Positions 24,402 through 36,299 of a stretch of 64,000 nt of DNA are shown here, in pieces. The position numbers were made by a program, and so were the translations under genes. Numbering within the stretch: position 1 is the first letter of the stretch; each line of letters starts with the position of its first letter. The DNA lies in NCBI GenBank assembly GCA_003024785.1, contig PUQB01000783.1:1-64000 (forward strand), given 5' to 3'. Source of the DNA: Selaginella tamariscina (lineage: Eukaryota > Streptophyta > Lycopodiopsida > Selaginellales > Selaginellaceae). The notes beneath the pieces were generated by a model. That model was not told the DNA's origin, searched no databases, and saw only the letters and a list, made by a program, of their open reading frames with translations.

Positions 24402-25346
24402 TTATCTCTGTGAGGTTTTGCATGAGGAGTTGGTTCGCCATCCACCCCCAGGATTGAGAACAATACGCAGAAGGAGTAACTCAGTGGCAAAACAGGTGGC
24501 TTTGTCGTTGAGAAGATTAGCAACTGGGGATACCTGGCTTGGGATTGGAATGCTCTTTGGTTGCAGCCACTCCACATGCATCATGACATTCAAGCGCTTT
24601 GTGAAGGCCTTGATCACTCATCTTGGGCCACGACATGTTCGCTGGCCAACCAACGCTGAACTTCAGGAGGTGAAGCGAGGTTTTCAAAAGATTCATGGTT
24701 TTCCTAACTGTGGGAGCTATTGACTGCACTCATGTTGCTGGAGCTGCTGTGGACTCTGATTCTAGGGAATGGAGGGATTACAAGAAGAAGATAGCATGAA
24801 AGTGCAAGCCATTGTGGATAGTAAGTCTCGGTTTCTTGATGTTTTTTCGGGGATGCCAGGTTCATGCAACGATCGTAGAGTTTGGCAAAGGAGTACTTTC
24901 AAACAGCTGGTAGACACAAAACAAAGACTTGCAGGGCTGTGATTTCAACAACATCTGGGCCTATCCCTGAGTACCTTATTGCAGACGGGTATGATCTGAG
25001 ACCTGGTATGTTGACCCCTTTTCCTCACCGTATGTATGAGTTTTCGGATTGGAACTACATGCACTCATCAACACGGATCGCTGTGGAGCGAGCATTTGGC
25101 CAACTAAAAATGCAATGGAGGTATCTGGCTAGAACAATTATAGAGGGGACCCTTACCTTGTGTCTAATGCTATCCAATGTTGTGTTATTTTGCACAATAT
25201 TATCATGGACAAGGGTGACAGGTTTTTTGAGGAATGGATAGGTGATAATCCTGATCCCGGATACAACACGATTTTTGCACCAGGATTTTCTAGACCAGGA
25301 GATGTTTTTAGGAAGATAATTGTAAACTATATTAATACATTGTAGT
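24402..25346 (+). pseudogene. PIF/Harbinger transposase (DDE_Tnp_4), frame-broken
   Basis: This nuclease cuts the element at its TIRs and inserts at TTA. The order of motifs is canonical: 'SLRRLATGDTWLGIGMLFGC' and 'HSTCIMTFKRFVKAL' (helix-turn-helix region), 'RWPTNAELQEVKRGFQKIHG', first Asp in 'IDCTHV' (about 24723), 'VQAIVDSKSRFLDVFSGMPG' then second Asp in 'CNDRRVW', 'YLIADGYDLRPGMLTPFPH', and the Glu in 'STRIAVERAFGQLKMQWRYL' (about 25080). Frames shift near 24715, 24795, 24905 and 25160. About 300 residues are recognisable against about 400 usual; the N-terminal part is not evident. Confidence 0.88.
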
Positions 25347-25477
25347 TCAAAATATTTATGTAAAAAAAAGATAAATATTTAAAAGCTACAATAGATTAGT
25401 CTCCGTGACAGAAAAAAAAAAAAAAAAAAAGACAAAAAAAAGAAGAGAAAAAAACAAACACACAAAACGTTGGACAT

Positions 25478-26244
25478 CTACATGTTCAAAAAGCTTTTCA
25501 TGATGTCGTTGGATGATTCCATCACACGCTGAACACCTCCAATGGCTGTGAGCTCTCTAGTTTGAGCATTTGAGGACTCAATCAGTGCTGCAACTGATTC
25601 CTTCTGTAACTGCAGAGCCTCATTACTGTGTTCTTTTTGCATCTCTAGAAGCTGCTTTTGCAACTCCATCTGAGCCTCCTGAGCTTTCTCCAGCTGCTTG
25701 ATCAAATCCCCAGAACCACGAGGCAATCGTTTCCTTTTTTTACCAGTTGTAGAAGTTGATTCATCGCCTTTCTTGGTCTCAGGTTCACGGTCGTTTTCTA
25801 AAACAACAAAATCTTTTGTAAGTTCTATAAAAACTTTTAAAAAATAATTTAAAAAATACTGAACCGTGTTCCTCATCTTCGTGGCCTCTACTTGCCAGAG
25901 TGATATGTAGTTGATCAAACAAGACCTGCTCATATCAACAAACTTCCTCTACTTTTTCTTAACATGAGTCATTGACCAATAACTATTGTGACCACTTGGC
26001 ACGGCCTTTTCATAGTCATAAATCTTGTTGAACTCTGTCTTCAGTTGCTCCCACCGTTTCATGAGTTGACTTGCATATCTGTAAGCTTATGTTGCAAGCA
26101 AAACATTTCAATCTCTCCCCACCTATCATCCTTCTTCCCTTTCTCTCTAGCTCCCCCACCTTGATATTTGTTGTCATCTTCCCTCTTTGCAAAGACCAGA
26201 ATGGTGAGTTCCTCTTCAATCCAGGATTTCCCCTTGCTTGTCAT
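25478..26244 (-). CDS. Harbinger-associated Myb/SANT-like protein
   Basis: In PIF/Harbinger elements the second gene is a Myb-like DNA-binding partner that carries the transposase to the nucleus and TIRs. Start at 26244 gives MTSKGKSWIEEELTILVF, then 'DDRWGEIEMFCLQHKL', then in another frame (from about 26060) 'KRWEQLKTEFNKIYDYEKAV' and 'PSGHNSYWSMTHVKKK', a trihelix/SANT-like fold with its three tryptophans. The C-terminal exon (25478-25800) has a basic patch (GKKRKRLPRG) and a Gln/Glu/Leu coiled coil, with a possible intron at about 25800-25870. It runs tail to tail with the transposase, 130 bp apart. One frame break lies near 26060. Confidence 0.82.
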
Positions 26245-26541
26245 AGTGCTCTTGCACAGCTATAATCTACCCTTCTTACCACCTGCTGATGATGAATCTC
26301 CTTGAAGGGGAGGCATCGTCGCATCAACAAAGCCCTCCATATCCACTCTGACATTCCTTCTCCAACATTTACAACCAGAATGTTTTGGCACAAAAATAGG
26401 ACAGCTCAGTTGCCACGTGGTTGTTCGGGGCATTCAAAATTTATTCGAACCCCCTTGGGTTCCGAATGTAATTCCAAATCTGAACACTTATTCGATACTT
26501 TTTACATTAACATGGTGAAATTGGGCCGAATCCTTAATTTT

Positions 26542-26571
26542 TCCCGGATCCTCCCACATGTAACACCACCC
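26542..26571 (-). repeat. Harbinger right terminal inverted repeat
   Basis: Plus strand ends CCCACATGTAACACCACCC and is followed by the TTA duplication at 26572-26574. Confidence 0.9.
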
Positions 26572-26574
26572 TTA

Positions 26575-27090
26575 CCACTCTCACATGTCAAACCCATGCA
26601 TGGTCCATATATGATACACCCACACACCTACACACCACACACCACAAACACAATAAACCTATTAATATTATGATAATTGACAAAAGAATATTCATTAGAT
26701 TCATATTTATTTAATTGAGTTTATGTGTAGGGTATTTTTTAGGGTTTCAAGGAATGTAACCCCGACCAAGGTACCCCAACATGGAGTGACCACAACAAGA
26801 TGCTCCCATGACAAGATGACAAACTTGGGTAGTACAAGCCAAAGCAATGGAAGCCAATTCCCATAACACACGAGTGACCAACTCATAGGGTCACAGGTCA
26901 CATGATCCGTGAGGTAGACCGCATAAGGACATACTACGAAGTATGATGGTCATCATTACACAATCAAGGTGCAACAATAAATGTGCCAGTCACTTTAGAT
27001 GACATCACTAGACTACCACATTAGCAACACCTTTAAAAGATGACAAAAGTAGACATAGGGTGCACACTCCCCTCTCACTCTTCGGCAAGT
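26575..27090. other. Spacer after the Harbinger element
   Basis: No gene seen. A 'cacacacctacacaccacacacc' CA-rich stretch lies at 26618-26645; the remainder has no recognisable features. Confidence 0.5.
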
Positions 27091-29060
27091 ATGTTTTCAC
27101 TCTCCAACAAGTACATTCCAGCACTTAACTCCTCTAACACCGTGGCTAAGAATTGGACTGCAATAGTGCATTAATCCGGGAGGTCTGAGTATCCTATGGG
27201 GACATAAGAGGATAGTCGAGCTCATTTTCCCCAAGTACTCCCAATTCAAGGAGTTAGTTAAGAAGGTCAAGAAGCAAATGTGTCTACTTGAATTCTCCAA
27301 CCTCCTTGGGAAGAGGTGAATTTGGTTCACAATGATGTCCAAGAAGTTCATTCAATCCGCATAGTTGAAGACAGGGAAGACAAAATGATCAGGGTTTTGA
27401 TTTGGCCTAGGGCAATGCGTCCTACTATTGGGTGACAGTCTTCCAGCTACCAAAGGGTAGACTAGTATTGGAGGAGGTGCCAAAACCTACATTCCAATGG
27501 TTCCTTGCCATGAAGGATGAAATCTTACTATCCAAGTTTCATATTGGAAGGAGGAGGTAAATGAGTTTTGACACTCGTCACCTTCCTATTCACCAAGAGA
27601 ATGGAGAGGAGGATCACCATGCAATTGGTAAATGCCCTCTATTGCACCTGGAAGGGGTTTGGTGGATCTAGTAGATTGCCCATGCATTACATGATCCTGG
27701 TGCTAACCCATGGCATCAACCAAATTTGGAAGGGACTGGGTGAAAGCTTCTATGGCTAGCCACATTAGCATCATGATTGCTTGGCTGATTAGTCGAGTCC
27801 CAACCCCATACTGGCACAGCTCAATCTGACACCACATGTGTTAGGCACCACTACATATAAACTAGAGACCCTCACAAAAAACCACCCGACTCCCCGAGAT
27901 GTCTTTAGTCTCACACGCTCTCCAAAAGGCTTCCCAATTAGTGTGCCCTTAATTCTCTTAGATCTAGGTATAGCTCCTTAGGAATATTCTAGCTTATACC
28001 TTACTGGGGAAATTCTTTGATTCTTTATATGGGTCATAACAACATGAGACATGGAGGAGGAGAGCAAGTTGGACGAGCAAGTGAGCAAGGGAAGCAATCA
28101 GAAGTTATAGAGTCGTTGTACAAGCGAACGAGAGACAATGGATCCTGGAGCAAGAGCAACCAAGGTTTAGGAATCCATGCAAGGAGCGGAGACCCCCGGC
28201 AACAGAGTCCATACCAACAGTTCCCCGATGATAGTTCCCATTTACCTCCTAACTAACCATAGGTACCCCAAGAACTGACTAGATGCCACATAGAGTAGCC
28301 ATTGGCCAAACCTAAGACAAAGGGAAGAAATAGAGGTTTGGCTACTAACACCTACCAGCACTTCCACACAAACGGGTGGTGGGCCTCTTTGGGTACATCA
28401 AACTTGCAAAAGGTCTTTAATTGAATTAGAAAGGCTATGGTGGTCTGACCTTATGGACCTAAGGGGATGGCCACATAGTAGAAAAAGCTCGCAGAATCGT
28501 ACTAGACCATTCGTAGGGAAGCCAAGGCATACAATGCACATGTCATCCAGGGAGTCCAATAGTGTGAGAAAGATACAGGAGAACACTGTGGTAACCACTA
28601 CCCTAGACGAGCTTAAAAAGAAGCATGAGAACCTCAAGTGGCTCCATGATCAACTCTTGCATGACCATGAGCATGCCACAATAGAGAAAGCCCAATAGAA
28701 CATGAGGTTAGTACAAGCTTGAGCGGAAGGAAGGACCTAGAGCTAACCAAGGTCAAGGCACAACTGGTGATGCATCACAAAGAAACCACACCAAAAGGGC
28801 AATTCATGGTAGTCCCACCACAATAGGACGATGGGGAGAAGCTCATCCAAGTAGCTAGGGCCAAGTTGGACCAACTACTAACCACAATCAAGGAATTGGA
28901 GGAGGGTGTACACAATCATGAGCAACAAATCAAGTTTAGGGAGGAGGAACTACAACATGTGCATGAACAGATTAGGGAACTAGAGGCCCAACTTGTGGAA
29001 ACCTAGGAATGGCAAGCAAGTAATGCAACCATGTTATAGGGACCACTAAGCTTCGGGATG
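27090..29060 (+). pseudogene. Decayed retroelement-like ORF with coiled-coil tail
   Basis: The plus strand reads long sensible peptides broken by stops and slips: 'ELIFPKYSQFKELVKKVKKQ' (about 27230), 'EDREDKMIRVLIWPRAMRP' (about 27370), 'LPMHYMILVLTHGINQIWKG' (about 27680), 'TYKLETLTKNHPTPRDVFSL' (about 27855), then a hydrophilic, helical region with 'TTLDELKKKHENLKWLHDQL' (about 28600) and 'LDQLLTTIKELEEGVHNHEQ' (about 28870). I do not recognise the family. The coiled coil and the setting suggest a retroelement gag-like protein or a plant-mobile-domain type protein, but neither is shown. Confidence 0.4.
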
Positions 29061-30208
29061 CAATGATAATCACACTGGACTCAAATTGGCTATATAGAGA
29101 AGAAAGCCGCCACATACCATAAGCACTATGGCGTGGTCAAGGATAAAGAGACATGGCATGAGGACATGCCAGCAGTTAAGTTTGGCATTTGGTTACCATC
29201 AAATGAATAGCCAAAGCGAATGAGCAGGTCCTGAAGGCGGTTGGACAACAAAGCGGGTGACCAAAACTAACAACCGGACATAAGTACATGTGAATGTCAA
29301 TGGGTGTCAAGTGGTGCTAACATATAGCGTAGGTGGCACTAACAACATGCTAGATCTAATCATTTGGATTAAATACTAAGGATGACATGTGTGGAGGAGG
29401 TGCATTAAGGTAGTAGGCTAGTACCTAGTCCTAGGACAATATCCATAGGAGAGTGACCTAGTCCTACGGCTAAGTGCCACCTGACCCTCTATGTAAGTAG
29501 GTAGGCGAGTAGTGGGTCGGGTCCTTCTAGTTTGTATTCTTCTTGTGTCTTGTTCTTGCCAGTAGATAGAGGTCTTGATCATTGCTCATTGGGGGAGTAC
29601 TTCTAAGCTACAACACACACACACACACATACACACACATATATCTTCATGTCTAGGTTGGTTGTAGTCTCCCCCTCCTAGACTCTCTCTCTCTCTCCCA
29701 CTCTCCTTAGAGGGAGCCCACACACCTCGAAGGAACTCCAATCCATTGTTACGAACCTTCACAACATCTAGGAAGAGGCCACCACCATACACTCCCATAC
29801 ATCCTGTAGTAATGACTAGACCTTTGGCTTGGAACCTCAGGACTGGACATTGGCAATAGTGTCCTAGAGACCACCAAGACCACATGAATTCCCCACACAT
29901 TTGTCTTATGGAGTCCTTGACAACCACATGACATTGTCCCAACAGAAGATGCCATGAGGAAGACAGCTAGTACACACCCATTTCACTATTTAGCAAGAAG
30001 GCAATTAGTGGATGGGGCTTTTCCCTAGAAAATTTGTTTCTTGCTCAGTCAAAGCTTTGTTGTAGGTTCTTCTAGTCAAGGTTGTCTAGCCTTTGGCAAC
30101 CCTTTCGACACCAATTAGTGGCCTTATTGAATCTCTTTAATCTTACAGCTAATACTTTTTCACAACGTCAAGTTCCTCTTGTTGTACAAGTTCCAATAAA
30201 GGTACAAC
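29061..30208. other. Non-coding stretch, possible LTR remnant
   Basis: 29340-29620 contains a purine-rich 'gtggaggaggtgc' followed by sequence with 'cctatg' and 'taagtaggtagg' blocks and then a (CA)n run (29611-29641), which would suit a PPT and LTR of an unknown element, but no partner copy is visible in the window. Nothing else is supported. Confidence 0.3.
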
Positions 30209-30731
30209 TGTCACAACCCAATACAGGATGCAGGATACAGAATGCAGGATACGGGTTACAGGATATGCCTACAGGATATGCCTACATGATATGTCTACAG
30301 GATATTCCTACAGGATATTCCTATAGGATATGCTACATGATATGCCTAGAGGATAAGGGTCACTTTTTTAGCTCATGACTAGATTAGACTCATGACCAGA
30401 TTAACTTGGAGTTGTGAGCATAAAAGCTCCGACCTAATTGTTGTACAATTAGTTACTACTAACACTAGTCTGTATTACGATCAATCTTGTCTTGTTCTTG
30501 TTTGTCTTGCTCCTTGCTTTTTTGTTCTCTCCTTGTCTTGCTCCCGTATCCCGTCCTGTTCCTGTCTTGTTCTTGGATCCTGTCCTGCGTCTTTGTGTCT
30601 TGCTCCCGGATCTTATTCTGTTCCTGTCTTGCTCCTGAGTTCCTAATTCATGTCCTTGTTCTATTTCTGAGTCAAGCCTTCTTGTTCTTGAAATCCTGTT
30701 CTCTTCCTAGTTCCTGGATCGTGGCTTGACA
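30209..30731 (+). mobile_element. Solo LTR of family G with TSD ACAAC
   Basis: Begins TGTCACAACCCAATACAGG and ends ATCGTGGCTTGACA, opposite in orientation to G1 and G3. ACAAC flanks it on both sides (30204-30208 and 30732-30736). A complete LTR with target duplication and no interior is the product of LTR-LTR recombination. Confidence 0.93.
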
Positions 30732-30736
30732 ACAAC

Positions 30737-31495
30737 TAAATAATTTGTAGACCATCATTGATAGAATTACATATTTATATACAATATTAATTTATGTTTT
30801 AGTATAAGTATGGTGAAATGGTGGAGGTTTCATCTTGGGTATGCTAGATTTCTTTGTTAATAGCTTTCCATTGATAGTGGATTTATCACAAGAAATGCAA
30901 CAAACTTAAACAAGTTGGTGACTTTGCAAGTTTCATATGCTAGGGACCTCCTATTTCTCGCTTCTCTTGCAATAGTAACATCGTTGTGCACTCCCTCTTG
31001 CACTGCTACTCTTGCAGATATAGCAAAACCTTTCCTTGGAATTCCCACCCTTGTGGTCATATGAAACTCCAAACCTTCAAAGAACTATCGGTGTAAGCTT
31101 AAGCTTGTGTTGTCAAGGCACAACCCCTATTGTGCCACCCTAACTTTCAACACATAAAGGTACGTCACACCCTAAAGGTATACCTACACTTAGCATTGAC
31201 AAATCCATGTTGTTATGATTGGGTATGCCGCATTCATGAAGTTAGTTAACTTCTTTCATTTGATAACTTGCTTGCACATTTGAGAGGTCTTGTCAAAGTA
31301 CATGTTTTATTGGTCTAAAGGTTGAGGCTTGTCTTTAGCCTCCTCCTCTATGTCAAGCTAATAACAACACTCACAGTTAAGCAAGACATGCATCTTGATT
31401 CATAATATGAACATTATTCGTGCCCTTGTTCAATTGTGAGTGTGGGATTTTAGCAAACATGTTCTCTTTACTAGGTTCTTTAAGGGTTCATTGGT
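30737..31495. other. Spacer containing an inverted L1-like LTR fragment
   Basis: 30737-31085 shows no gene. 31086-31400, read on the minus strand, follows the L1 LTR ('agcttgacatagaggaggag', 'gacaagcctcaacc', 'gaaagttagggtggcacaat', 'cacaagcttaagctt'), so it is an old L1-type LTR piece in opposite orientation to the copy at 1-6196. Confidence 0.6.
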
Positions 31496-31757
31496 CGTCG
31501 GGGACTCCGCAGGCCAGATGTAGTGCTTCTCAAGAAACTGCAGTGGTCGCCAAGACACTGTTGAGAGCGTCCAACCCTGGGGGTTCGGCCAGCAAGCCGG
31601 GCCTTACCTCAGGAGTAATGGAAGGTATTGGATGGCCTCTACTTAGATGCCGCGAGGGCCCGTGTACAGGTAGGGGGAGTTCTACTGAGATGACTGGGCA
31701 GAGAGTGTTGCGGGCCCAGGAGTAGGGCAAGCGGGGAACGCCCGCTTGTAAGGTGAA
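31496..31757 (-). repeat. OTA element 3' LTR fragment (U5 side)
   Basis: Matches 41087-41349 at high identity over 262 bp ('gggccttacctcaggagtaa', 'gatgactgggcagagagtg'). It stops exactly at GGTGAA where the G2 LTR starts; the copy at 41.3 kb continues through this point. The rest of this LTR is missing on the far side of G2. Confidence 0.82.
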
Positions 31758-32141
31758 TGTCACGACCTTGTGCAAAGGGCGAAACCTTTAGAACAAGGGT
31801 GGAACCTTGAAAGGAGGAGATTGTATTCAAGAAAGAAATGAATACAAAATGAAACACAAGGCCGGAGACTGGTGTTGAATGATTCTGAGAAACTTGGTAC
31901 TGGAACCCTGTTATATATCTGAGGTCTTGAGAATTGTATGGTCCACACTAGTCTGGAATGTGTGATCCACAACTGGTATGGAATGTGTGGTCTGGAACAT
32001 GCGTATGAATATATGCCTTGCTGTTGATGGTGTAGTTTAGCATCCAGGATCATACGGACCAGTTGGTTAACACATGTGTGTTAACCAAAAGGTCTCGGGT
32101 TCAAGTCTTGTGAAAGGCAAAAAATAACCATGATCCTTACA
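31758..32141 (-). repeat. G2 3' LTR (384 bp)
   Basis: Plus-strand ends are TGTCACGACCTTG and ATGATCCTTACA, so the LTR runs TGTAAGG...CGTGACA on the minus strand. A purine tract (AAGGGGAGATAG) precedes it at 32142-32153. No second copy is present, so the boundaries rest on the PPT, the TG...CA ends and the break in the OTA LTR. Confidence 0.75.
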
Positions 32142-32925
32142 CTATCTCCCCTTCGATGACGAGCATCGCGCGTCACTGTTCCAGGTTTTGTACGATATCG
32201 TTGATGGAACTGTTCCAGGTTTTGTACGATATCGTTGATGGAACTCGGCAACAAGATCTCCCCTTCGATGACGAGCATCGCGCGTCACTGTTCCAGGTTT
32301 TGTACGATATCGTTGATGGAACTGTTCCAGGTTTTGTACGATATCGTTGATGGAACTCGGCAACAAGATCAGGAGCTGTTCCAGGTTTTGTACGATATCG
32401 TTGATGGAACTCGGCAACAAGATCAGGATCATGAACAATATCGTTGATGGAACTCGGCAACAAGATCAGGAGAACTCGGCAACAAGATCAGGAGCTGTTC
32501 CAGGTTTTATACGATATCGTTGATGGAACTCGGCAACAAGATCAGGATCATGAAAATATCGTTGATGGAACTCGGCAACAAGATCAGGAGCATGAATAAG
32601 ACGAGCATCACGCGTCACTGGTCCAGGTTTTGTAGGATATCGTTGATGGAACTCGGCAACAAGATCAGGATCATGAACAATATCGTTGATGGAACTCGGC
32701 AACAAGATCAGGAGCATGAATAAGATGACGAGCATCGCGCGTCACTGGTCCAGGTTTTGTAGGATATCGTTGATGGAACTCGGCAATAAGATCAGGAGCA
32801 TGAACAAGATGACGAGCACCGCGCGTCACTGGTCCAGGTTTTGTAGGATATCGTTGATGGAACTCGGTAACAAGATCAGGAGCATGAACAAGATGAGCAG
32901 CAACAGGCTCCCAAGTGCGTTCACC
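32142..32925 (-). repeat. 84-bp tandem repeat array at the 3' end of G2 pol
   Basis: A unit containing 'ggtccaggttttgtaggata', 'tcgttgatggaactcggcaa' and 'gagcatgaacaagatgacga' recurs with a full period of 84 bp (32710-32925) and in many shortened versions down to about 32142. The unit is exactly 28 codons, so the chromodomain tail is repeated in frame as 'HLVHAPDLVAEFHQRYPTKP' plus 'GPVTRDAR'. The array runs directly into the PPT. Confidence 0.9.
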
Positions 32926-35900
32926 AGGTGGATAACCGATCCAGTCCACGAAATAGTGAAGCTGACCACGAACAAGTTTGGAGTCAAGAATTGCAGCAAC
33001 CTCCAACTCATGTTCACCAGCAACTGTAACTGGAAGGAGCATGATAAGGAGCCAACAAAGAAACATGGAACACGGGATGGATCCGGATGGTTGGGAAGCT
33101 CGAGACGAAACGTCACCAGAGAGTTTTTTGATGATGCGAAATGGCCCCAAGCGTTGATAGTCCAGCTTGTCACAGGGACGTGTGGTTGGCCAATGACGCC
33201 GGAGGAGCCACACTTGGTCACCAATTGTGAATGCTGGAGGAGAGGAACGGGAACGATCAGCAGCTTGTTGTTGCAAATCCCGAGCGCGTTGAAGATGATG
33301 CTGCACTTCTTCATGGACCTGTCGGAGATGCTCAACACGATCATCGGCAGCAGTGGTGAGGCCAGGAACCACGGGCAAGCTGTAGGACCAGCGAGGATGA
33401 ACACCAGAGAACGCGAAAAATGGCGACACACCTATGGATGAGTGTGCCGTGTTGTTGTACGCGAACTCGGCAGCAGGAAGGAGATCGACCCAATCATCTT
33501 GCAGATGAGAAATGAAACACCGGAGATATTGTTCCAGAGTCTGAATCGTGCGCTCCGATTGTCCATCTGTTTCAGGATGATGTGCAGTAGACAGCTTCCC
33601 GGTGATACGTAGCCGATCTAGGAATCTCCGCCAGAATGCCGAAGTGAACTGGGGACCTCGATCAGTGACAAGTTCATCAGGAAGACCATGAAGACGGAAC
33701 ACCTCCCGGTACACCAGATCTGCAGCATCAGGACCCGAACATGTCTTGTTGCAGGGAACAAAGTGCGCCATCTTAGAGAACCGATCAACAATGACTAGGA
33801 CAGCATCAAACCCTCTAGAAGGCGGTAAATCCGTGAGGAAATCCATGGTGATGGATGACCATGGCCGCTGAGCAATAGGAAGAGGCTGTAGTAGTCCAAC
33901 CGGTCGATGACGAGGAAGCTTTGTACGCTGGCACGTGTCACAAGATCGCACAAATCTCTCAACATACACGCGAAGCCGAGGCCACCAGAACACCCGTTGT
34001 ACCAGCTCGATCGTCTTCCGAATGCCAAAATGTCCTGCAGCTGTGTTGTCATGGCAGTGTTGGACAGCTCGCAACCTCAGTTCTCCGTCCGGAACATAGA
34101 TTTGGATGTGGTGGTACAACAACCCATTATGAAGATGGAAAGCAGCATAATCTCGTAGTTGTGACCCTGAAGACAATGGCTGAACTCGTCGAACATGTGC
34201 AAGGACATCACGAGCAAACTCGTCTTGAGGGAGATTTTCTCGGATTAGATCCAAAAACGAAGTGTCAACTGGAGCAGAAGAACGGGAAAGCGCGTTTACC
34301 AACAACTGGTCGGAGCTCAGGATGACTTGTTCTTGTTGATCAAATCGGATTTCACCTGGTACTGGAGCTAGGTAACTGCGACGAGATAAGGCATCTGCTT
34401 TGCCATTTAGACGACCGGGACGATGAATAATCTCGTATCGGAACCGGGACAAAGACTGTGCCCATCGCGCCTGACGTCGATTGAGAACTCGTGCTGTTGC
34501 CCAGTACTGGAGGTTCTTGTGATCACAATACACCTTAACCACATGCGGGGAACCTTCAAGGAATCTGGCCACTCCTCAAAGGCATCGACGATCGCCAGCA
34601 GCTCCTTGTTGTAGACATCGTAGTTGATCTCAGGTGCAGTGAACTTGCGGGAATGGAAAGCAATGGGATGGAGAAGATGATCTGGACCTTCCTGGGACAA
34701 CACTCCACCAATGGCGAAGTCAGAGGCATCAGCTTCCACGAAATATGGCTTCGCAGGGTCAGGATGGATAAGAACAGGTGCCGAGGTGAACGCCTTCTTT
34801 AGGAACTCGAACGCCTCCTCAGCCTCAGAGGACCAGACAAATGGAACATCCTTGCCAGTCAACTTCGTCAATGGCAATGCAATCTTGGAGAAATCCCGAA
34901 CGAAACGTCGATAGAAGTTCGCAAACCCGAGGAAACATCGAACATCACGAACATTTGATGGTCTCTCCCACTCCAATACAGTCCGGACTTTTGCAGGATC
35001 CATGTGAACACCTTCAGCTGAAATGATGTACCCCAGGAACTCGACAGACTGCTGACTGAAAGAGCACTTCTCCAACTTGGCAAACAAGTGGTGCTTCCGG
35101 AGCCTCTCCAAGACTAACCGTACATGCCGTTCGTGTTCTTCTCGAGTCTTGGAAAATATCAGGATGTCGTCTAGGTACATGATGACAAACAAATCCAAGA
35201 AGTCCCGGAAAATATCGTTAGCCATGTGCTGGAACACAGCAGGTGCATTTGTCAGGCCGAACGGCATTACTACGTACTCGAAATGTCCGTAGCGTGTACG
35301 GAAAGCTGTTTTCCACTCGTCCCCTTCTCGAATTCGGATGAGATTGTACGCTCCTCTTAAATCGATCTTTGTGAAGTACGGGCACCAGAAAGACGTTCGA
35401 GCATGTCGGAGACGAGCGGGAGAGGATACTTGTTTGGAATGGTGACCTTATTCAGATCTCGGTAGTCCACCACGAGCCGGAGACTTCCATCCTTCTTGGA
35501 AACAAAGAATACTGGAGCACCAGCCGGTGATCGCGAATGACGGATAAATCCGGTGACAAGATTCTCCTCAATGTATTTCCTCAATGTCTCCAACTCTGTT
35601 GGTGAGAGACCGTAAATGGGACCGGAGGACGGCTGCTTACCCTCAACGAGATCGATAGGACAGTCGTACTCACGGTGCGGTGGCAAGGCAGAAGCTTTCT
35701 TTTTGTCGAAGACGTCTGCGAAATCGGCATACTGCTTTGGTAAGGCAGGAGGAACAGAAACATCCTTAGCAGAGCAGGGATAGACTTTGATCGCGAACAC
35801 GGATGCTGGGTCATGTCGGCTATCTTTCTTGAACTGCTTCAAGGTGATATGCGAGACTCGAAGTGGAGGAGGAACTGGAACAGGATCGGAATCAAAGAGT

Positions 35901-36290
35901 GTGGCTGGAGTTGAAACAGCTGGGAAACTGTTCATGAAACGTTCTCTCCAACCAGGATCCACCAACTCGATCCACGGCAAACCAAGGATAATCGTAGAGT
36001 CTGGAATAGAAACAACACTGAAGGAGATGTTGCACACAGCACCGCAAGCAACGACCTCAACGAACTCCGTGTCATTTATTACCGCTCCAGATTTGATATC
36101 TCGTCCATCAACGACCCGTACAGAACCAGGAGTCTTCAAAGGATGTAGACGGATCCCGTGCTTGACAGCAAAATTCTTGTCGATGAAATTTGCGTTCGCT
36201 CCGCTATCCACCAAAGCTTTACCAGAGAACTCCACCTCTGGTGTCTTCAGCTGCACCGGAACATGGAACGGCTTGCACACCTTCGTGGAT
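32671..36290 (-). pseudogene. G2 pol: protease, RT, RNase H, integrase, chromodomain
   Basis: Replicates and integrates the element. Protease active site '[13 protein letters not shown]' at about 36211. RT begins '[20 protein letters not shown]', has '[20 protein letters not shown]', and the catalytic '[11 protein letters not shown]' at about 35180. RNase H includes '[20 protein letters not shown]'. Integrase has the HHCC module ('HCHDNTAAGHFG...CDTCQRTK'), then 'ITMDFLTDLPPSRGFDAVLV', 'LVTDRGPQFTSAFWRRFLD' and 'TDGQSERTIQTLEQYLRCF' (D, D, E). The chromodomain is 'LEVAAILDSKLVRGQLHYFV' followed by 'DWIGYPPGERTWEPV'. Frame slips occur near 35370, 34560 and 33100. Domain order RT-RH-INT-chromo places it with plant chromoviruses. 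Confidence 0.9.
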
Positions 36291-36299
36291 GGAATGGAT

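Larger units (their letters stand above)
23908..26571 (+). mobile_element. Complete PIF/Harbinger DNA transposon (2664 bp)
   Basis: The left end reads GGTGGTGTTACATGTGGG (23909-23926) and the right end carries its exact reverse complement (26553-26570); similarity continues imperfectly inward over about 45 bp ('ggatccggaaaattaggat' against 'ggatccgggaaaaattaaggat'). Immediately outside both ends is TTA (23905-23907 and 26572-26574), the target duplication typical of this superfamily. Inside are a DDE transposase on the plus strand and a convergent Myb/SANT-like gene on the minus strand, the standard two-gene set. Both genes show one-base frame breaks, so activity cannot be assumed. Confidence 0.93.

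Noticed and set aside
32142-32925. Regular repeats that might suggest a CRISPR array or a satellite
   Set aside because: Units are contiguous without unique spacers, coding in frame on the minus strand and located at the end of a chromovirus pol; this is a within-element expansion in a plant genome.
32686-33441. 251-codon plus-strand ORF
   Set aside because: Antisense shadow of the chromovirus integrase/chromodomain and of the tandem repeats.
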